A DNA stretch of 44,144 nucleotides from Candidatus Gastranaerophilales bacterium (lineage in GTDB: Bacteria > Cyanobacteriota > Vampirovibrionia > Gastranaerophilales > Gastranaerophilaceae): NCBI GenBank assembly GCA_947588755.1, contig CANPZB010000011.1, positions 1 to 44,144 of the forward strand, written 5' to 3'. Positions 26,574 through 33,963 of the stretch are shown piece by piece; position 1 is the first letter of the stretch; each line of letters begins with the position of its first letter. The notes beneath the pieces were generated by a model. The model was not told where the DNA came from and searched no databases. It was given only the letters and a program-made list of their open reading frames with translations. The translations under genes and the position numbers were made by a program.

Positions 26574-26880
26574 TGTAGAAAACTTTGTATTTTTTTGTAG
26601 AAAACTCATGAGTTTTCTACAATGAATTTTTAATTTATTTTGTTTTATACTTTTTCTTATATTTTTTCTTCATACTTTTTTACAGCAAAAATACGGTCAT
26701 AGTAAGCTTTTCAAGTATTTTTCTACAAATAATTCGATGTTATTATTACTGTTATTTTTTTATTTATTATTATTTATTATTTTGTATATAATAAATAAAC
26801 TTAAAGAGACACGTCACATAGTAAATTTTTGTGATAATTTTATTATTTTTTGTTAAAAAATACTTTTTTAAATGTATAAT
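26574..26880. other. Candidate chromosomal replication origin (oriC) upstream of dnaN
   Basis: Four identical 9-mers TTTTCTACA lie in this gene-free stretch: minus strand at 26574-26582 and 26596-26604, plus strand at 26613-26621 and 26719-26727. They differ by one base from the TTTTCCACA DnaA box I recall from cyanobacteria. The second and third form a perfect 28-bp palindrome (26595-26622). About 20 bp after the last box begins an almost pure A/T tract (26737-26800), a plausible unwinding element, and dnaN follows at 26906. Origins beside dnaN rather than dnaA are known in cyanobacteria. No dnaA gene is in view; strand skew could not be computed. Confidence 0.6.
26595..26622. repeat. Perfect 28-bp palindrome carrying two DnaA-box-like sites
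   Basis: The left half TTGTAGAAAACTCA is the exact reverse complement of the right half. It is built from two inverted TTTTCTACA 9-mers joined by a 10-bp centre. It would bind two protein monomers in opposite orientation, and as DNA could extrude as a cruciform. Confidence 0.85.
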
Positions 26881-26905
26881 TTTTAGTAAGAAAGGGAGTG
26901 TGAAA

Positions 26906-28027
26906 ATGAAATTTTTAGTAAAAAAAGAAGATTTATATAACGGCATAAAAATAGTTGAAAGAGCAACTTCAATGAAGGCTTTACAGCCTGTTCTTTTGAA
27001 TATTTTAATTGAAACGGTAAATAAAAGCACAATAAGACTTGTTGCTACAGACCTTGACTATACCGTGATAACGGATGTTGATGCACAGGTCGAAGAAGAA
27101 GGCAAAATTACACTTCCTTCCAAAACATTAAATGAAATAGTTTCCAAACTAGGTGATAAACTGATAACTTTTGATATGGCAGACGGAACATCCGTTGTAA
27201 ATATAACCTGCCAGAATTCAAAATTTGATATTATAGGGATTTCGGCATCTGAATTTCCGCCTGAATTTATGAATATTCAATTGAATGAAGAAAACGGGTT
27301 TGAAATTTCGTTAAGACCGTTTGTAAAAGCGGTTCGTCAAGCCGGTTTTGCGGCAGCAAGCTTTGAAACCAGTAATCTTCTTTCCGGTATTGTTTGCGAT
27401 ATAAATGAAAATATTTTGGAAATTGCTTCAACGGACGGAAACAGGCTCGCACGTATCAGAGAAAATATGGATAATAAAGACAGTAAAAATAAACAACTTA
27501 TAATTCCTTCCAAAACTCTGAATGAATTTATAAAAATGAGCAGTTTTATCGATGATGAAAGTGTAAAAATTTATACCGAAAAATCGAAAATAATAATAAA
27601 AAGTGAAAAAACAACCACGATTTCAAGGCTTTTGGAAGGACAGTTTCCAAAATATAATCAGCTTATTCCTCAACAGAGTCCGAAAGAAGCGATTGTTAAT
27701 GTAGCTTTTCTTACATCTGCTCTTGAACGTGTTTCAATTATGGTAAATGAAAAAACAAGCATAGTTAAATTTGAGTTTAGCGAAAACAGTTTGAAATTAT
27801 CGGGTGATACACCGGATTCAGGTAAGTCCGAGGAATTTATCGACATAAATTATAAAGGTGAGGACCTTACAATAGCATTTAATTACAGGTATGTTCTTGA
27901 AGCATTAAAAAATATAGACAGCGACGAGGTAAAAATCGGGTTAAACACAAGTCTTTCCGCAACAATGTTCAAACCGAACAGTGATGAGGATTTTGTATGT
28001 CTTATAATGCCTGTCCAAATTAAATAA
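26906..28027 (+). CDS. dnaN: DNA polymerase III sliding clamp (beta subunit)
   Basis: DnaN is the ring-shaped processivity clamp of the replicase. The 373-residue protein has the three-fold repeated clamp domain: it begins MKFLVKKEDLYNGIKIVERA, has SKTLNEIVSKLGD in domain 1, ASTDGNRLARI at the domain 2 boundary and the typical end FVCLIMPVQIK. I chose ATG 26906 because GGGAG lies upstream of it at proper distance; the open frame runs back to 26831 through origin-like sequence. A TATAAT box at 26875-26880 probably drives it. dnaA and recF are not adjacent. The XRE gene of cassette 2 abuts its stop codon. Confidence 0.97.
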   Translation: MKFLVKKEDLYNGIKIVERATSMKALQPVLLNILIETVNKSTIRLVATDLDYTVITDVDAQVEEEGKITLPSKTLNEIVSKLGDKLITFDMADGTSVVNITCQNSKFDIIGISASEFPPEFMNIQLNEENGFEISLRPFVKAVRQAGFAAASFETSNLLSGIVCDINENILEIASTDGNRLARIRENMDNKDSKNKQLIIPSKTLNEFIKMSSFIDDESVKIYTEKSKIIIKSEKTTTISRLLEGQFPKYNQLIPQQSPKEAIVNVAFLTSALERVSIMVNEKTSIVKFEFSENSLKLSGDTPDSGKSEEFIDINYKGEDLTIAFNYRYVLEALKNIDSDEVKIGLNTSLSATMFKPNSDEDFVCLIMPVQIK

Positions 28028-28243
28028 TCAAACGGATTTAATAAGGTCATTAATATTTACGTTCAAAGCTTTTGCAATATCAATAACTTTCAATATTGTA
28101 GGGTTTTGGCGTGCCGTTTCAATGAAACTGATTGTTGTTCTTGAGGTATCGGTCATTTCCGCCAATTCTTCCTGTGATATGCCTTTTTTAATTCTTGCGA
28201 ATTTAATATTGAGTCCGAGTGTTTTTAAGCGTTGTTTTGTCAT
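28028..28243 (-). CDS. XRE-family HTH regulator, cassette 2
   Basis: The 71-residue protein is a single Cro/CI-type domain: IKKGISQEELAEMTDTSRTT, then ISFIETARQNPTILKVIDIA. Its stop codon directly abuts the end of dnaN. It is divergent from the pilin gene at 28393 with a 149-bp gap, identical in length to that of cassette 1. TAAAAT at 28250-28255 sits exactly 6 nt before the ATG and there is no Shine-Dalgarno, so its mRNA is probably leaderless. Likely role: repressor of its own gene and of the pilin promoter at 28261-28289. Confidence 0.92.
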   Translation of the reverse strand: MTKQRLKTLGLNIKFARIKKGISQEELAEMTDTSRTTISFIETARQNPTILKVIDIAKALNVNINDLIKSV

Positions 28244-28260
28244 GGTTCTATTTTATTGAC

Positions 28261-28289
28261 TTGACAAGAACAAATCTATAAAATATAAT
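28261..28289 (+). promoter_or_regulatory. Consensus promoter of the cassette 2 pilin gene
   Basis: TTGACA (28261-28266), a 17-bp spacer and TATAAT (28284-28289) form a perfect sigma-70 consensus. The expected start near 28296 leaves a leader of about 97 nt before the pilin ATG. An 8-bp AT-rich inverted repeat (TATTTTAT 28249-28256, ATAAAATA 28278-28285) is a weak operator candidate. So strong a promoter is normally kept under a repressor, which fits the adjacent XRE gene. Confidence 0.8.
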
Positions 28290-28392
28290 AAATTTATGAT
28301 AGATATATTAAATAAATATAAGATAAATAATACACTCAATACTTCTTTTTTAGTGAAACAAAAATAAAATAAATCGGAGGCACAAGAATAAT

Positions 28393-29205
28393 ATGGAAAA
28401 CGAAATTTTTTACGGAAAAAGAGCAGGGCATGAAAATGATGACATGTTTGTTCAGGGTGACATGGAGGTGTCTCGTCATTGTGAGCGAATGCGAAGCACT
28501 CCAGCCAATTATCTTGCATGCTGTGCGTTCACCCTTGCCGAAGTCTTAATCACCCTCGGAATAATCGGTGTTGTTGCGGCTTTGACATTACCTAATTTGG
28601 TGGCAAAATATCAGAAAAAAGCCGTAGTAACACAGTTAAAAAAAAGCTATACAGTAATGCAGCAGGCATTAAAGCTTTCTCAAATTGATAACGGCGACAT
28701 TGACAACTGGGATACAAATTTAGACGGTCACAATTTTTTTATAAAATATATTTCGCCTTATGTAAAAACAATAAAAGAATACAGTACAAGTGAACTTAAA
28801 AGTGCCGCTCCCAGAAAATTATTAAATGGCGGTACATATTCAGGTACAACCTACAATAACGAAACCGCTTCTCATTTTATTTTAGCCGACGGCTCAATGG
28901 TAACAGTTAATTTACATAACGCAGCAGAAAAAGGGTTATGGGTAGGTTTTGACGTAAACGGTTTGACAAAACCAAATCAAATAGGGAAAGATACTTTTTT
29001 GTTTTATTTTTCTTCTAAATACGGTCTTGTGGCATTAGGTGACAGAGTACCCGCAGGGTGGACATATAATACAAATACAGATGATTTAAGAAAGGAACTT
29101 TTAACGGGTGGCGGTAATAGTTGTTCATTAAGCGGATTGGGTTATTGGTGCAGTGCGTTGATTGTAACTGACGGCTGGGAAATTAGGGATGATTACCCAT
29201 GGTAG
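28393..29205 (+). CDS. Type IV pilin-like protein with repeat-derived leader, cassette 2
   Basis: The 270-residue protein has the prepilin helix FTLAEVLITLGIIGVVAALT starting at residue 46, with Glu at mature position 5 as required for assembly. The residue before the cleavage site is Ala, not Gly. The mature head contains DVNGLTKPNQIGKDTFLFYF, matching its paralogues, but its C-terminus (WCSALIVTDGWEIRDDYPW) differs from their MDYLHC ending. The leader is long (45 residues); residues about 20-43 are encoded by a piece of the dispersed repeat. A shorter leader from the internal ATG at codon 33 is possible. GGAGG lies 12 nt before the annotated ATG, rather far. Confidence 0.88.
   Translation: MENEIFYGKRAGHENDDMFVQGDMEVSRHCERMRSTPANYLACCAFTLAEVLITLGIIGVVAALTLPNLVAKYQKKAVVTQLKKSYTVMQQALKLSQIDNGDIDNWDTNLDGHNFFIKYISPYVKTIKEYSTSELKSAAPRKLLNGGTYSGTTYNNETASHFILADGSMVTVNLHNAAEKGLWVGFDVNGLTKPNQIGKDTFLFYFSSKYGLVALGDRVPAGWTYNTNTDDLRKELLTGGGNSCSLSGLGYWCSALIVTDGWEIRDDYPW
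28450..28523 (-). repeat. Dispersed-repeat fragment inside a pilin leader
   Basis: These 74 bp match the reverse complement of 33913-33985, including the TTCAGG-TGACATGGAG junction, the CGTCATTG core and the AATTATCTTGCA end, with scattered substitutions. The segment is in frame and encodes most of the pilin leader, ending just before the prepilin helix codons. Confidence 0.8.
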
Positions 29206-29294
29206 ATGTTAAGTGTATTAAAAACAAAAATTTTCCGGCCGTCGCAGAAATCAGTTTGCATAAAGTCACACAAAAATCGTCATAGAGTCAAGGG

Positions 29295-29339
29295 CCGGAC
29301 TTCGTCCGGTGGGAAATAAAAGACGATTATTTGTGGTAG
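29295..29339 (+). pseudogene. Pilin 3'-end remnant behind a hairpin
   Basis: A perfect hairpin CCGGAC-TTC-GTCCGG (29295-29309) is followed at 29313-29339 by nine codons reading EIKDDYLW-stop. The intact pilin just upstream ends EIRDDYPW-stop, so this is a second, diverged copy of a pilin C-terminus about 110 bp behind the first. No other pilin sequence accompanies it. The interval 29206-29390 contains nothing else recognisable. Confidence 0.65.
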
Positions 29340-29390
29340 AAATTGTGATTTAACTTTAACAAAAAAAAGATTTTTTGTTAAAATATATTT

Positions 29391-29780
29391 ATGAAGAAAA
29401 ATGCATTGAATTATTTTTACAACGGTTATTTTTGCTCGGAAGCCGTTATAAAATCCGCGGCAGACAAAAATATTTGCAATGAGGATTTATTGTCGTGTGC
29501 AACTGCATTTGCGGGCGGAATGTCCTCCGGATGTCTTTGCGGTGCGGTGGCTGCTGCACAAATGATTATCGGACAACATTTCGGTTCGGAAAATAATGCA
29601 GCTGTTTGTGTAAGAAAAAAAGCGGAAGAACTTGTACAACGGTTTAAGGAAAGAAATAAAGTTACCTGTTGTAAAATACTCAGCGGCGGACTTCAAGGTA
29701 TACAGAGGAAAGAGCGTTGTTCAAAGTATGTTTCGGATGTTTGTGAAATATTGGAAGATTTATTAAAAGTAAGGGTTTAA
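29391..29780 (+). CDS. C_GCAxxG_C_C-family (probable redox) protein
   Basis: The 129-residue protein has the family pattern: YFCSEAVIKSA, then AFAGGMSSGCLCGAVAAAQM (a GC-x-CGAV form of the GCAxxG motif), and a later cysteine cluster KVTCCKILSGG with CSKYVSDVC. Such proteins are small, cytoplasmic and thought to bind metal or do thiol redox chemistry; the function is not established. Promoter TTAACA (29356-29361), 17-bp spacer and TAAAAT (29379-29384) sits exactly 6 nt before the ATG, so the message is probably leaderless. The next gene follows 3 bp later. Confidence 0.85.
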   Translation: MKKNALNYFYNGYFCSEAVIKSAADKNICNEDLLSCATAFAGGMSSGCLCGAVAAAQMIIGQHFGSENNAAVCVRKKAEELVQRFKERNKVTCCKILSGGLQGIQRKERCSKYVSDVCEILEDLLKVRV

Positions 29781-29783
29781 AAA

Positions 29784-30626
29784 TTGTTGTTAAAATTTAA
29801 AAAACTAAATTTTATAACTGCGGGAATGCCGCTTCGAACTTTAAAAGGCGGTTATCCTCAAGCTTTGGAAATTCTTGAACAAATGGATTTGGACGGAATG
29901 GAAATAGAATTTGTTCACGGCGTAAGAATGAATGAGGAGTCGGCAAAGTTCCTTAAAAAAGCATCAAAAGAGAAAAATATGGTCTTAACCGCTCACGGCC
30001 CGTTTTACATCAACTTAAATTCCAAAGAAAAAGAAAAAACTGACGCAAGTGTTCAAAGAATTATTGATACCGCATCAGCCGCAAACAAAGCAGGAGCATT
30101 CAGTATTACTTACCATGCGGCTTTCTATATGGGTAAGGGAAAAGAAGAAGTTTATCAATGCGTTAAAAAAGAAAATGAAAAAATACTTAAAATTCTTGAA
30201 AAAGAAAAAATAAACATCTGGGTTCGTCCCGAAACAACGGGAAAAGCGACACAATGGGGAGATTTGGATGAAATTATAAGATTATCAAACGAATTTGAAA
30301 AAGTGCTTCCCTGTGTAGATTTTTCACATTTACATGCAAGAACAAACGGTGAATATAATACTTATGACGAATTTTGCAGAATTTTTGAACGTATGGGCAA
30401 CGAAATCGGGCAATATGCTCTGGATAATTTTCACGGACATCTTGCGGGAATTGATTACGGCGAAAAGGGCGAAAAGAAACACTTGATTATTGAAGAAAGC
30501 GACATGAATTATAAAGACTTGTTGAAAGCTTTCAAAAGTTTTAATGTAAAAGGTGCTATTGTATGCGAAAGCCCGAATATTGAAGATGACTGCAAACTTT
30601 TTAAAGATTATTACAGTTCTTTATAA
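29784..30626 (+). CDS. TIM-barrel protein of the endonuclease IV / xylose isomerase-like superfamily
   Basis: The 280-residue protein resembles endonuclease IV and related AP-endonuclease-2 family barrels. Candidate metal ligands lie at the ends of successive strands: His in LTAHGPFYINL, His in ITYHAAFYMG, Glu in VRPETTGK, Asp and His in PCVDFSHLHAR, His in DNFHGHLAG, and Glu in IVCESPN. Length and ligand order fit Nfo-like deoxyribonucleases, but sugar-phosphate isomerases share the fold. The start is TTG (29784 or 29787) with AAGGG about 8 nt upstream. It is probably cotranscribed with the preceding cysteine-rich protein. Confidence 0.82.
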   Translation: MLLKFKKLNFITAGMPLRTLKGGYPQALEILEQMDLDGMEIEFVHGVRMNEESAKFLKKASKEKNMVLTAHGPFYINLNSKEKEKTDASVQRIIDTASAANKAGAFSITYHAAFYMGKGKEEVYQCVKKENEKILKILEKEKINIWVRPETTGKATQWGDLDEIIRLSNEFEKVLPCVDFSHLHARTNGEYNTYDEFCRIFERMGNEIGQYALDNFHGHLAGIDYGEKGEKKHLIIEESDMNYKDLLKAFKSFNVKGAIVCESPNIEDDCKLFKDYYSSL

Positions 30627-30632
30627 AAAATA

Positions 30633-30998
30633 TTACTTTAATAAACTTTCCGTTTCGTTATACATAATCATATAAAAATCGGAACTGGTTATATTGGGGT
30701 TATTTTTCATAAATTTTTTTACGTCAAAGTTTTTTAAGTATTTATCGAGTTTTTCAACAACTTTTTCCCTGTCTGCATTTTCTTCTTTAAGTTTATTTAT
30801 GTAGCTGTTAGTAAGGTAAATAATTTCATCTTCGGTTAAAATCGGTAATCCGCCAATTCTGACTTCATCCTGTTCTTCTTCTTCAAGATATTTTTTCAAT
30901 TCTTTTTTAGGTTCTTCTTTTTGCCTTCTTTCCTTTCCGTCGGAAGATGTTGAAGAAGAAACGGCTCTGTTAAAAGGATTATTTACCGAATTAAACAT
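30633..30998 (-). CDS. Small charged protein of unknown function
   Basis: The 121 residues divide into a Ser/Glu/Lys-rich disordered N-terminus (to about 45) and a helical C-terminal domain (ILTEDEIIYLTNSYINKL to the end). There is no signal peptide or membrane segment and no family I recognise. GAGG lies 7 nt before the ATG. The gene is convergent with the TIM-barrel gene and upstream of der's 3' end, with no obvious partner. Confidence 0.65.
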   Translation of the reverse strand: MFNSVNNPFNRAVSSSTSSDGKERRQKEEPKKELKKYLEEEEQDEVRIGGLPILTEDEIIYLTNSYINKLKEENADREKVVEKLDKYLKNFDVKKFMKNNPNITSSDFYMIMYNETESLLK

Positions 30999-31084
30999 AA
31001 GATGCCTCGCAATAGTACGTACTTAATTACGGAAGGATAACAAAAAAACTTTAATAAAATCCTTCAAATGAATGATAAAAAAAA

Positions 31085-32401
31085 TTATTTTCGCTCTCTG
31101 ACCGAAATTTTTAAAGGTGTTCCAAAGAACCCGAAAGCTTCTCTCAGTTTGTTTTCCAAATATCTTTTGTAACTGTCTTTAAGCAAGTCGGAGTTGTTTG
31201 CAAAAATAACAATATTCGGAGGCTGTATACCCGTTTGAGTCACATACATAATTTTAAGTCTTTTTCCTTTTTGTGAAACAGGCGGATTTAACATGTACGC
31301 TTCTTTGATAATTTTATTTAAAAACCCCGTAGAAATTCTTTTGGTGCATTCCGCATAAACTTTTTCCGCTTCTTCAAAAATGTTGTTTAATCTTTGTTTT
31401 GTTAAAGCACTGATAAAAATTTTCGGTGCAAACTCCAAAAACGGAATATCATTAGAAAGCTTTTTGCTGAATTTATTCACGGTATCCGATTTTTTATTTT
31501 CTATCAAATCCCATTTGTTTACGGCGATAATAATACCTTTACCGGCTTCCGTAATAATAGATGCAATTTTTTTGTCCTGATCCGAAATTCCTTCCGTTGC
31601 ATCAATAACAAGAAGTGCAACGTCACAACTTCTTATTGAACGAATTGCCCTGTCTACCGCAAATTTTTCCACACCCCAGTCAACTTTTGATTTTTTTCTT
31701 ATTCCCGCCGTATCAACAATTACAAAATCTTTGTCTTTGTACGTTACAAAACTGTCAATACTGTCACGGGTTGTACCCGAAACATCCGAGACAATAACAC
31801 GTTTTTCGTTAAGTAAAGAATTTACAACAGAAGATTTTCCCGCATTCGGACGCCCGACTATCGCTATCTTAATCCGATTTTCTTTTTCTTCTTCAATATC
31901 CTGCGAAAAATCTTCAGTTACCGTATCCAGCAAGTCACCAACCCCGCCGCTTCCGTGAAGTGCCGATATTGCCATGGGATTACCTATTCCGAGTGAATAA
32001 AAGTCGTTTGCAAGCAGAAAAGACGCAGGATTATCGATTTTATTAACGGCCAGATAAACAGGTTTTCCCGATTGCCTTAAAATGTTTGCTATATCATAAT
32101 CAATAGGGTTAACCCCTTCTTTTCCGTCGGTCAGAAAGATTATTTTGTCAGCTTCTTCGCAGGCTATTTTGGCTTGATTAAAGACAGAAACCATAATATC
32201 GTCATTTTCTCCGGGGATAATTCCGCCCGTATCAATTACGGTAAATATTTTGCTTTGCCATTCCGCATCAAAATAAATCCTGTCTCTGGTAACACCGGGC
32301 AAGTCATCGACTATCGATTTTCTGTTTCCGACAAGCCTGTTTACCAGAGTTGATTTACCGACATTCGGTCTTCCTACTATTGCAACAACAGGTTTTTTCA
32401 T
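31085..32401 (-). CDS. der: Ribosome-assembly GTPase Der (EngA)
   Basis: Der is a tandem GTPase needed for 50S subunit maturation. The 438-residue protein has two G domains: first GRPNVGKST (residues 9-17), DTGG and NKID; second GRPNAGKSS (near residue 180), DTAGIRKKSK and NKWDL. These are followed by the KH-like C-terminal domain ending SVRERK. Length is typical. TAATAT at 32408-32413 lies exactly 6 nt before the ATG, with only T between and no Shine-Dalgarno, another leaderless candidate. Confidence 0.97.
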   Translation of the reverse strand: MKKPVVAIVGRPNVGKSTLVNRLVGNRKSIVDDLPGVTRDRIYFDAEWQSKIFTVIDTGGIIPGENDDIMVSVFNQAKIACEEADKIIFLTDGKEGVNPIDYDIANILRQSGKPVYLAVNKIDNPASFLLANDFYSLGIGNPMAISALHGSGGVGDLLDTVTEDFSQDIEEEKENRIKIAIVGRPNAGKSSVVNSLLNEKRVIVSDVSGTTRDSIDSFVTYKDKDFVIVDTAGIRKKSKVDWGVEKFAVDRAIRSIRSCDVALLVIDATEGISDQDKKIASIITEAGKGIIIAVNKWDLIENKKSDTVNKFSKKLSNDIPFLEFAPKIFISALTKQRLNNIFEEAEKVYAECTKRISTGFLNKIIKEAYMLNPPVSQKGKRLKIMYVTQTGIQPPNIVIFANNSDLLKDSYKRYLENKLREAFGFFGTPLKISVRERK

Positions 32402-32450
32402 AAAAAAATATTATCATAAAAAAATAAAAACTGCTTTTATAAATAATTCC

Positions 32451-32666
32451 CTATAAATTGAAATCCAGAAGCTCGCATGTTCTCAGGTTAAACGCATTAG
32501 CTATCTGGATTAAATTTGTATATCTGATGTCGGTTTTACCTGTTTCAATGTTGCTTAATCCGTGAACGGATAAGTTTGCAAGCTCCGCAAGTTCTTCCTG
32601 ACTAAGTTTTCGTTTTACTCTTTCAAATTTAATCTTTTGCCCTAATTTGATTAAATCAATATTCAT
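32451..32666 (-). CDS. XRE-family HTH regulator, cassette 3
   Basis: The 71-residue Cro/CI-type protein has VKRKLSQEELAELANLSVHG followed by LSNIETGKTDIRYTNLIQIA. It is divergent from the pilin at 32811 with a 144-bp gap. TAGAAT (32673-32678) lies exactly 6 nt before its ATG. A 24-bp perfect palindrome at 32696-32719 covers the pilin -10 box and is the natural binding site for a dimer of this protein. Sequence shows the parts; repression is inferred. Confidence 0.92.
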   Translation of the reverse strand: MNIDLIKLGQKIKFERVKRKLSQEELAELANLSVHGLSNIETGKTDIRYTNLIQIANAFNLRTCELLDFNL

Positions 32667-32682
32667 ATAAATATTCTATCAG

Positions 32683-32719
32683 TTGACATGGGTAATTAAA
32701 TTCATTATAATGAATTTAA
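32683..32719 (+). promoter_or_regulatory. Pilin promoter of cassette 3 with a 24-bp palindrome over the -10 box
   Basis: TTGACA (32683-32688), a 17-bp spacer and TATAAT (32706-32711) are perfect consensus. The -10 box lies in the centre of a perfect palindrome, half-site TTAAATTCATTA, at 32696-32719. A dimer bound there would block the pilin promoter and sits within 20 bp of the regulator's own -10 box (32673-32678). Confidence 0.85.
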
Positions 32720-32810
32720 AATAAATATAGTGAAATATTCTGTAATATAAAGCAAAGAATTGAAAAAAAATGAATAACAAATAAAAAAACAATAAAAGAA
32801 AGGAAAAAAA

Positions 32811-33752
32811 ATGAAAGAAGAAATTAAAAAATTAACAAATTTGGAAAAGACCGTGAGACCCGACAAGGCTAAGATCCTGAAACCGTCTTGGATTTGCTCC
32901 ACGCTCACAGAGTTTCGCATTTGTGGCTTTGCCACAGTATGCTCAATCTGTTCGCTATCCGGACTCGTTACCACTCCGTCCGTCCGCAAATCCGCAGTTC
33001 AGGATGACAGACACGCATTCACTTTGGCAGAGGTCTTAATCACCCTCGGAATAATCGGGGTTGTTGCGGCGATGACCATGCCGTCATTAATTCAAAAATA
33101 TCAGGAAAAAGAAACGGTTACAAAGTTGAAAAAAGCTAACAGTGTACTTAATCAGGCTTATCAGCGGGCAATGGCTGAATACGGTCCTGCATCAGACTGG
33201 TTCTCTGTTGCTTCATCCGCTTCAAAGGACGAAAACGGAGAATGGCCGGCAGATGTAATGGATAATTCAAAATTGCTTTGGGAAAGACTTTCTAAATATA
33301 TGAAAACAGTATCGGTTTGTTACGGTGCGGATAAAAGTTGTGAAAGACCTGACATAGCACTTTTACACGAACAAAGTAAAGGAAATACTACTGTTTCAGA
33401 TGCAGCAATAGTTAAATTAGCAGATGGTACCAGTTTTTATGGCGGTTGGATAGGTAATCCTAATTGCACACCCAATACACATTGTGGTGACTTTCAAGTA
33501 GACATAAACGGGGATAAAAAGCCTAATATTCGCGGAAAAGATGTATTTAATTTTTTAATAACACCGAAGGGAATTTTTCCTAACGGTACACAAACACTGA
33601 GCAGTACACAATTCCCACAATATTGCAGCCGAAAATCAACTATTGATAGAAATGGTTATGCTTGTGGGGCTTGGGTAATTTACAACGAAAACATGGATTA
33701 CCTGCATTGTGATGATTTAAGCTGGAATGGTAAACATAAGTGTTCTGATTAA
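32811..33752 (+). CDS. Type IV pilin-like protein with an unusually long leader, cassette 3
   Basis: The 313-residue protein has the prepilin helix FTLAEVLITLGIIGVVAAMT starting at residue 70, again with Ala before the cleavage site. The head contains VDINGDKKPNIRGKDVFNFL and ends CGAWVIYNENMDYLHC, then LSWNGKHKCSD. The leader is 69 residues; normal leaders have about 5-25. DNA for residues about 12-67 is shared in part with the intergenic repeats (KTVRPDKAKILK and SVRKSAVQDD segments). No ATG, GTG or TTG lies in frame between those repeats and the helix. AAAGGA lies 7 nt before the ATG, a solid start. Confidence 0.9.
   Translation: MKEEIKKLTNLEKTVRPDKAKILKPSWICSTLTEFRICGFATVCSICSLSGLVTTPSVRKSAVQDDRHAFTLAEVLITLGIIGVVAAMTMPSLIQKYQEKETVTKLKKANSVLNQAYQRAMAEYGPASDWFSVASSASKDENGEWPADVMDNSKLLWERLSKYMKTVSVCYGADKSCERPDIALLHEQSKGNTTVSDAAIVKLADGTSFYGGWIGNPNCTPNTHCGDFQVDINGDKKPNIRGKDVFNFLITPKGIFPNGTQTLSSTQFPQYCSRKSTIDRNGYACGAWVIYNENMDYLHCDDLSWNGKHKCSD
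32838..33008 (+). repeat. Repeat-derived insertion encoding most of the cassette 3 pilin leader
   Basis: The left part (AAAAGACCGTGAGACCCGA and AAGATCCTGAAAC) matches 33991-34030 on the minus strand and 10370-10415 in the cassette 1 remnant. The right part (CCGTCCGTCCGCAAATCCGC then TTCAGGATGACA) matches about 34255-34293 and 565-595. A hairpin GTGGC-TTT-GCCAC lies between. The whole remains in frame with the pilin. Confidence 0.7.
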
Positions 33753-33772
33753 AACCATATGAGTGTACGATG

Positions 33773-33963
33773 TTGTGAGAAGTGAAAGGTGAGAAGTGAA
33801 AGCGGATTGCGAGCTGAGGGCGAGGTTTGACGGCGAAATGACGAAGTCATTGCAGACGTCAACCGCAGACCCGTTAAACGCGAGCAACCAAGCAGGTTCT
33901 TATCGGCACTACGTGCAAGATAATTAGCCGGATTGCTTCGCATACGTTCGCAATGACGGGACA
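33773..33963 (+). repeat. Dispersed repeat, copy B (downstream of a pilin gene)
   Basis: This is the second copy of the block at 200-396, in the same orientation and again starting about 20 bp behind a pilin stop codon with TGTTGTGAGAAGTGAAAGG. The hairpin GCAC-TAC-GTGC replaces GCAC-TTC-GTGC of copy A, loop changed and stem kept. Read on the minus strand and continued to 34035, it resembles a pilin 5' leader region without the pilin. Confidence 0.85.

Noticed and set aside
26831-26905. 25-residue N-terminal extension of DnaN
   Set aside because: Encoded in the AT-rich origin region before the GGGAG ribosome-binding site; the clamp family starts at MKFLVKK.
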